NCBI GenBank assembly: GCA_900553145.1
Contig: USCL01000062.1
Location: forward strand, 1-15,789
Source of the DNA: an uncultured Desulfovibrio sp.
GTDB taxonomy: Bacteria > Desulfobacterota > Desulfovibrionia > Desulfovibrionales > Desulfovibrionaceae
Length of the DNA: 15,789 nt
Reading direction: 5' to 3'
Positions 12,283 through 15,789 of this stretch are shown piece after piece (positions within the stretch are counted from its first letter, which is position 1; each line of letters begins with the position of its first letter). Both the position numbers and the translations under genes were made by a program. Below the pieces are notes generated by a model. It had not been told where the DNA came from, made no database searches, and was given only the letters and a program-made list of their open reading frames with translations.

Positions 12283-12463
12283 TAGAACCTCCTACGAAAG
12301 TATCCCTACTTTCCAATACGTTACCTTCAAAATACCTTCAGGGACTTCGTTTTCAACCTTTATCCCTAACTACTTTATTCTCAATCCTTTTTTTGAACAA
12401 CTCTTTTGTGAAGCTAAAGCCCCTGAACTGATGCCCTGAATTTTTCTTTTTTTGAGGTGAACA
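12283..12463 (-). promoter_or_regulatory. AT-rich CRISPR leader with candidate promoter
   Basis: 181 bases without a gene on the side of the conserved repeats, much richer in A+T than the array. On the minus strand TTGAAA (12356-12351) and TATTTT (12334-12329) with a 16-base spacer could start RNA about 40 bases before the first repeat. A 7-base inverted repeat GAAAGTA / TACTTTC (12296-12302, 12307-12313) lies 13 bases from the repeat. The octamer TATCCCTA occurs at 12301 and again at 12361, exactly 60 bases apart. The right end also serves as the ribosome site for the next plus-strand gene. Confidence 0.6.
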
Positions 12464-12658
12464 ATGGCTGAAAAGATCTCTGAATTTACCTGCCTCGTCC
12501 GCGACATGCGCGAAGCCCAAAAGCTCTACTTCGATACGCGGGACAAGGCCTATCTGAAGAAAGCAAGGGAGATCGAAAAACGGGTGGATGACGAACTGCA
12601 AAAGACTTTCGGGTGGATCAAAAACCGCCAGCCGGCACCACAGGGGAGGCTGCTCTGA
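12464..12658 (+). CDS. Small conserved-looking phage protein (helical)
   Basis: A 64-residue protein: MAEKISEFTCLVRDMREAQK, YFDTRDKAYLKKAREIEKRV, DDELQKTFGWIKNRQPAPQG. The pattern LV..MR.AQK.YF.TR...L..A...E..VD recurs, as I recall it, in many short phage and prophage proteins of unknown function. Predicted all-helical. GAGGTGA is well placed before the ATG. The stop overlaps the next ATG (TGATG), so the two genes are coupled. It resumes the plus-strand run on the far side of the CRISPR array. Confidence 0.75.
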   Translation: MAEKISEFTCLVRDMREAQKLYFDTRDKAYLKKAREIEKRVDDELQKTFGWIKNRQPAPQGRLL

Positions 12659-12939
12659 TGTTCACACTTCCAATTCCCCGCCGCGTGCGGACATGGCTGA
12701 TACGGATTAAGGGCGTGGCCAGACTTGAGCACAACCCCACCGTCGACGCCTCGGAACTCTGGAACCGGACGGCCACCCCCGAAACCCTCGCAAAGCTGGC
12801 AGGGATGGCGTTGAAGCTGGCCAGCGTCCCCGACTGCCCATACCACAAACAGCATACCCTATGCCGATATGAAACCGGGGACGTCCCGAACTGCACAGAA
12901 TGCCGCCTGCAATGGGCCTATAACAATATAGGGAGGTAA
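12658..12939 (+). CDS. Small protein with a Cys/His cluster, possible zinc binding
   Basis: A 93-residue protein. The N-terminal part is basic (FTLPIPRRVRTWLIRIKGV), the middle is helical (PETLAKLAGMALKLASV). The C-terminal third has CPYHKQHTLCRYETGDVPNC followed by TEC, a Cys-x2-His ... Cys ... Cys-x2-Cys arrangement suited to one zinc ion. GGGGAGG lies before the ATG at 12658. A longer in-frame start at 12613 lies in the previous gene. It ends two bases before the excisionase gene. Function unknown. Confidence 0.7.
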   Translation: MFTLPIPRRVRTWLIRIKGVARLEHNPTVDASELWNRTATPETLAKLAGMALKLASVPDCPYHKQHTLCRYETGDVPNCTECRLQWAYNNIGR

Positions 12940-12941
12940 CT

Positions 12942-13193
12942 ATGAAAAATCAGCGCATCGAAATTATCGGTGAGGAATTGCTGCGCATTGATGAAGTCGT
13001 TCCGCTTGTGGGGAAGATTGGCAAGTCAACGTGGCGACGGTGGGTTTCCGATGGAAAAGCCCCCAAGCCGGAAAAGCGTGGGGGCTCAACATTCTGGAAA
13101 CTGTCGGACATTAAGGCTTTCGTCAAGGGTGACTGGCGCGCAGAGAATCCAGATAATCAGCCCACGCCTGCATCATGTTGCGGCGCTCAGTAA
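12942..13193 (+). CDS. AlpA-like excisionase / recombination directionality factor
   Basis: An 83-residue protein with an AlpA-type helix-turn-helix: LLRIDEVVPLVGKIGKSTWRRWVSDGKAPKPEKRGGSTFWKLSDIKAFVKGDW (residues 13-65). Proteins of this family bind near attachment sites, favour excision by P4-type integrases and can act on the integrase promoter. A good GGGAGG site precedes the ATG. It is the last gene of the plus-strand early run and converges on the integrase, overlapping its 3' end by 71 bases. Being under the repressed PL-like promoter would link excision to induction. Confidence 0.85.
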   Translation: MKNQRIEIIGEELLRIDEVVPLVGKIGKSTWRRWVSDGKAPKPEKRGGSTFWKLSDIKAFVKGDWRAENPDNQPTPASCCGAQ

Positions 13194-14334
13194 TATACTC
13201 CGCACGATTGTACACGGCTCTTATCCGATTCCCATCCAAATGGGCAAGCTGGCGTTCGATGACATCCGGGCGCCAGCCTTGTTCGTTCAGGAGCGTGGAA
13301 GCCATACTTCTGAAACCGTGCGGCACCATCTGCTCTTTGGTATATCCCATCCCGCGCAGTGCAACCAACAATGTGGACTCGCTGATCGGCTGGTGACGCT
13401 TCCCCACACGCACGGACGGAAAAAGAATCTCCCCTCTTCCAGAAACCTGCCTCAATTCGGTCAGTATGACTATCGCTTGGCGGGACAGAGGCACAACATG
13501 TTCTCGCTTCATCTTCATCCGTTCCGCCGGAATCAGCCATTCTCCCTTCCCAAAATCGAACTCTCCCCACTGTGCCAGCCGCAACTCCCCCGGACGCACA
13601 AACGTCAAAGCCAAAAGTTGCAGCGCAGCCCGGACCACCCCCGACCCCGTATAGGCGTCGATGGAACGCATCAACATGCCTACAGCCTTCGGATCGGTGC
13701 TTGACGGGTAATTCCTGTTCACTACTGGGGGCAAAGCTCCCTTCAGATCTCGGCACGGATCGCTCTTGATGCGTGCAGTGGCCACGGCGTACCGAAAAAT
13801 CTGTGAACAAACCATGAATGTGCGCTTCGCCGTCTCCAGCGCGTTATTGGCCTCGATAACGCGAAGCAGCTTCAAGACGTCCGGCGGCGTAATGTCCTGA
13901 ATGGGCATACTGCCGAGCACATCATAGACATATTTGTCCAGACGGATTCGGATTGTTCGGGCGTGGCTCAGCTTCCATGAATGCTCGAACTTGGCAAACC
14001 ACTCTTCCGCAACTGTCTGCAAGGTTTCGCCGTGAAATTCGCCTTGCTCGTCTTTTGGCATAGCCGGAAATCCCGAACGAAACGCGACGCTCGGGTCTTT
14101 GCCTTCAGCGACAAGCCGCCGCGCCATGTCGCGCCGATCACGTGCGGCCCGCAATCCGATCTCGGGATAGGTCCCGAGGCTGATCCGCTTCTCTTTGCCG
14201 TCGAGCCGATACTTGAAGCGCCACCGTTTGCTGCCTGATGGCGGAACCTCAATATACAACCCATCGGCATCGTATATCTTGTAGATTTTCTCAGTGGGCT
14301 TCGCAGTCTTGATGCGCGTATCTGTCAGGGACAT
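13123..14334 (-). CDS. int: P4-type tyrosine recombinase (prophage integrase)
   Basis: A 403-residue integrase that recombines attP with the tRNA attB. The N-terminal arm-binding domain has the family signature MSLTDTRIKTAKPTEKIYKI, DGLYIEV, KRWRFKYRLDGKEKRISLGTYPEIGLRAAR. A core-binding domain follows (~105-200). The catalytic domain shows TFVRPGEL (Arg247), Lys274/Lys276 in KMKREHVVPL, HGFR (His339, Arg342), AHLD (His365) and AVYNRAEY (nucleophile Tyr375), so all active residues are present. The ATG at 14334 is chosen from the conserved N-terminus and an AAGGAG site. Open frame extends upstream to 14487 but would cross the arm sites. It lies next to the tRNA and appears intact. Confidence 0.95.
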   Translation of the reverse strand: MSLTDTRIKTAKPTEKIYKIYDADGLYIEVPPSGSKRWRFKYRLDGKEKRISLGTYPEIGLRAARDRRDMARRLVAEGKDPSVAFRSGFPAMPKDEQGEFHGETLQTVAEEWFAKFEHSWKLSHARTIRIRLDKYVYDVLGSMPIQDITPPDVLKLLRVIEANNALETAKRTFMVCSQIFRYAVATARIKSDPCRDLKGALPPVVNRNYPSSTDPKAVGMLMRSIDAYTGSGVVRAALQLLALTFVRPGELRLAQWGEFDFGKGEWLIPAERMKMKREHVVPLSRQAIVILTELRQVSGRGEILFPSVRVGKRHQPISESTLLVALRGMGYTKEQMVPHGFRSMASTLLNEQGWRPDVIERQLAHLDGNRIRAVYNRAEYITERRNMMQAWADYLDSLRASHP

Positions 14335-14385
14335 TGGGGCAACTCCTTGGGGCAAAAGCGTCTGTTGCCCCCATTGTTGCCCCAA
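14334..14385. repeat. Four TTGGGGCAA copies over the integrase start
   Basis: TTGGGGCAA at 14334-14342 and 14347-14355, then the inverted form TTGCCCC(C/A)A at 14365-14373 and 14377-14385. Two direct plus two inverted copies at 12-13-base spacing overlap the integrase ribosome site and upstream region. They could be operators for integrase control or recombination-protein sites. Confidence 0.65.
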
Positions 14386-14422
14386 AAAAATGTGAGCTGC
14401 AATGGTTCCAATCGAGAAAATA

Positions 14423-14483
14423 TGAGCGCATTTGAGCACGGAAAAAGAGCAAAAGAAGAACTCCCGTGAGCACTTATGAGCAC
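14423..14483. repeat. Paired TGAGCRC repeats between int and the tRNA: candidate arm-type sites
   Basis: TGAGCGC at 14423, TGAGCAC at 14433, 14467 and 14477. They form two pairs, each with exactly 10-base spacing, between the integrase gene and the insertion point. Arm-type integrase or excisionase sites are expected here. Related TGAGCTG lies at 14393. Confidence 0.5.
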
Positions 14484-14497
14484 TCACGGGAGTTCTT
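14440..14497 (-). terminator. Hairpin terminator downstream of the tRNA
   Basis: A perfect 15-pair stem, AAGAACTCCCGTGAG (14456-14470) with its complement at 14483-14497, and a 12-base loop. On the minus strand it is followed by a T-rich stretch (CTTTTGCTCTTTTTC). It would end the tRNA transcript, or shield the prophage from it. The loop and stem include two of the TGAGCAC repeats. Confidence 0.7.
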
Positions 14498-14509
14498 GAG
14501 AAGTCTTTC

Positions 14510-14585
14510 TGGTGGAGATGAGGGGGATTGAACCCCTGGCCTCAGCGATGCGAACGCTGCGCTCTCCCAGCTGAGCTACATCCCC
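14510..14585 (-). tRNA. tRNA-Ala (anticodon CGC), prophage insertion site
   Basis: A 76-base cloverleaf with encoded CCA. The acceptor GGGGATG pairs with CATCTCC (one G-T). The D arm is GCTCAGCTGGGAGAGC. The anticodon stem CAGCG/CGCTG encloses loop TTCGCAT, giving anticodon CGC for alanine GCG codons. The T arm is AGGGG-TTCAATC-CCCCT. All stems are intact, so the chromosomal or the phage-restored copy is functional. Its 3' end faces the integrase, the orientation expected if the attachment core lies in the tRNA 3' half. The matching partial copy should be at the far prophage end, outside the window. Confidence 0.96.
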
Positions 14586-14610
14586 AAAGGTCGCCGTAGC
14601 AACGGGATTC

Positions 14611-14639
14611 TCTATACGGGATCGCCCCCAAGCTGTCAA
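14611..14639 (-). promoter_or_regulatory. Promoter of the tRNA-Ala gene
   Basis: On the minus strand TTGACA (14639-14634) and TATAGA (14616-14611) are separated by 17 bases, ending 25 bases before the mature tRNA 5' end. A near-consensus promoter of this strength is usual for tRNA genes. Confidence 0.8.
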
Positions 14640-14807
14640 GCAAAACGGACCGGGGCATCCGTATTTTTCCTTTTGAGGAAGCCACACGGGATTTTCCCCA
14701 GTCCATGCTCACGGCATGGCCTTCCATCCGACACAACCCTCAGAAAGGATAATCCGGGAAAATGTTTCGGAAAGCTTTCAAGTCCGGCGAACGTCCCAGC
14801 AACGTCA

Positions 14808-15269
14808 CTATCCGCGCAATTCGCGCTGCATGTCCCGGGTTTCGGCCCGGCGCTTCAGTTCCACGCGGTGATCGTGCAGCTTGCGGCCCCGTCCGAGGGC
14901 CAGCTCAACCTTGATCTTCCCGTGCTTGAGATAGAGTTTCGCCGGAACGACGGTCAGCCCCTTCTGCTCGACCTTGGCGGCAAAGGAGGCGATTTCCTGC
15001 GCGTGCATCAACAGCTTGCGGGGCCTGTCCGCATTCTGCTCCACATACCCAGCGTTCGTATACGGGGCGATATGCAGGCCGATCAGCCACGCTTCGCCGC
15101 GCCTGAACTCCACATAACTGTCCGTGAAGTTCACCTGCCCGGCGCGGAGGCTCTTCACCTCAGGCCCGGTCAGGGAAATGCCCGCTTCGATGGTTTCCAA
15201 ATATTCATAAATATGACGGGCTTTGCGATTGTCCCCAATGAGGGGGCCGCCCGATTTCTTGGCGCTCAT
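14808..15269 (-). CDS. smpB: SsrA-binding protein SmpB
   Basis: The 153-residue partner of tmRNA in trans-translation: it binds the tRNA-like end of tmRNA and places it in stalled ribosomes. Family marks in order: IGDNRKARHIYEYLETIEAGI (10-30), LTGPEVKSLRAGQVNFTDSYV, WLIGLHIAPYTNAG, DRPRKLLMHAQEI, VEQKGLTVVPAKLYLKHGKIKVELALGRGRKLHDHR, and the usual basic C-terminal tail. Length is normal. The ATG at 15269 follows GGAGG, which overlaps the end of the upstream rsmI gene, and only three bases separate the genes, so they form an operon. This is host chromosome, not prophage. Confidence 0.97.
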   Translation of the reverse strand: MSAKKSGGPLIGDNRKARHIYEYLETIEAGISLTGPEVKSLRAGQVNFTDSYVEFRRGEAWLIGLHIAPYTNAGYVEQNADRPRKLLMHAQEIASFAAKVEQKGLTVVPAKLYLKHGKIKVELALGRGRKLHDHRVELKRRAETRDMQRELRG

Positions 15270-15272
15270 AGC

Positions 15273-15789
15273 TTACCTCCTTGCGGACAGCAGCGCGTAA
15301 ATGCCCTTGACCGTCCATCCGGCCGTCCGCGTCTGCACCCGGCGCGCAACATCCCGGGGCGAACCGCCCAGTTCCCGCTCCTCGGCAATGAGGCGCAACA
15401 CATCTTCCCTGTCGGTCACCCCTCCGGCCTCAACCGGGCCGACCACCACCGTGATTTCCCCAAGCAGCTCGACGCCCGCCGGGACGCCGTCTTCCAACCG
15501 CCCGAGAAGGTACTCCTCATGCGTTTTGGTCAGCTCTCGGGCAATGCACAGTTCTCGGGGGCCGAGCACGGCATGGGCCACGGAGAGCGTTTCACTCAAT
15601 CGGTCCTTACGTTCAAAGAAGATAAGCGTCAATGCCATATTGGCAAAGGGGGCCAGCACCTTTTCCTGATCCGAACGGCTGCGGGGCAGAAAGCCCAAAA
15701 ACGCGAACGGCTGCGGCGCAATGCCGCTTCCGGCGAGCGCGGTCACGGGCGCGCTCGGCCCCGGAACCACCGACACGGGAATCCCCGCC
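15273..15789 (-). CDS. rsmI: 16S rRNA (cytidine-1402-2'-O)-methyltransferase, C-terminal part (runs off the right edge)
   Basis: The C-terminal ~170 residues of RsmI, which methylates the ribose of C1402 in the 16S rRNA decoding centre using SAM. The visible part opens with AGIPVSVVPGPSAPVTALAGSG, the tetrapyrrole-methylase-fold motif of this family, then PFAFLGFLPRS and FFERKDRLSETLSVAHAVLGPRELCIARELTKTHEEYLLG, all typical of RsmI. The C-terminal extension (DREDVLRLIAEERELGGSPRDVARRVQTRTAG) is the common helical domain. The frame is open to base 15789, so the N-terminus lies outside the window. Confidence 0.95.
   Translation of the reverse strand, partial: AGIPVSVVPGPSAPVTALAGSGIAPQPFAFLGFLPRSRSDQEKVLAPFANMALTLIFFERKDRLSETLSVAHAVLGPRELCIARELTKTHEEYLLGRLEDGVPAGVELLGEITVVVGPVEAGGVTDREDVLRLIAEERELGGSPRDVARRVQTRTAGWTVKGIYALLSARR

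Noticed and set aside
11561..12316. Minus-strand open frames giving repeated YPPCRWFRR / VIRRVGGLE peptides
   Set aside because: They are translations of the CRISPR repeats; the peptide repeats follow the 60-base period and vary exactly where spacers do. No ribosome sites.
14335..14487. N-terminal extension of the integrase
   Set aside because: The conserved P4-type N-terminus starts at 14334 with AAGGAG before it; the extension reads through the repeat and terminator region.
14741..14800. Palindrome GAAAGCTTTC downstream of smpB as a terminator
   Set aside because: Too short a stem and no T-run on the relevant strand; left unassigned.

Overview
This window is one end of an integrated, lambda-like siphophage prophage together with its chromosomal junction. 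The host side (about 14510-15789) carries, all on the minus strand, the 3' part of rsmI, then smpB, then a tRNA-Ala(CGC) gene. The G+C-rich composition, the rsmI-smpB pairing and the style of the phage proteins suggest a Desulfovibrionaceae-like deltaproteobacterium. That is an impression from sequence style, not a database result. The 3' end of the tRNA faces a P4-type integrase, the usual geometry for insertion into a tRNA gene. The other attachment end and the tail genes lie beyond the left edge.

Layout from right to left. Integrase (minus) meets an AlpA-like excisionase (plus) tail to tail. The excisionase ends a plus-strand run of small early genes (10950-13193). This run is interrupted by a CRISPR array (11716-12282) of ten 28-nt repeats and nine 31-32-nt spacers. 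The repeat has type I-F architecture, is read on the minus strand, and has no cas genes nearby. Next is the immunity region. A repressor-like gene (plus, 10297-10716) is flanked by two nearly identical promoter/operator modules sharing the palindrome ATGGAC-N4-GTCCAT. One drives the minus-strand early operon and the other drives the plus-strand operon, as OR and OL flank cI in lambda. The minus-strand early operon holds a Cro/YdaS-like regulator, a small protein resembling the NrdD C-terminus, an O-like replication protein with five internal iterons (candidate origin), a small membrane protein and an HTH protein. A candidate short antisense RNA resembling lambda OOP lies just upstream of the replication gene.

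A toxin/antitoxin module (HigB-like toxin, XRE antitoxin, then a second HigA/VapI-type antitoxin) lies in the opposite orientation between the early and late operons, with an intrinsic terminator on each side. The late operon (6762 to 1, minus) begins directly after a terminator hairpin that contains the Shine-Dalgarno sequence of the first gene. It encodes GH108 endolysin, Rz and nested Rz1 spanins, holin, HNH endonuclease, P27 small terminase, large terminase, portal, ClpP-like prohead protease and the start of the HK97-fold major capsid protein. This set predicts a cos-type, HK97-like packaging and capsid system.

The most unusual element is the cas-less I-F-type array inside a prophage early region. 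If the host has a type I-F Cas machinery, the prophage could use it to target competing phages or plasmids.
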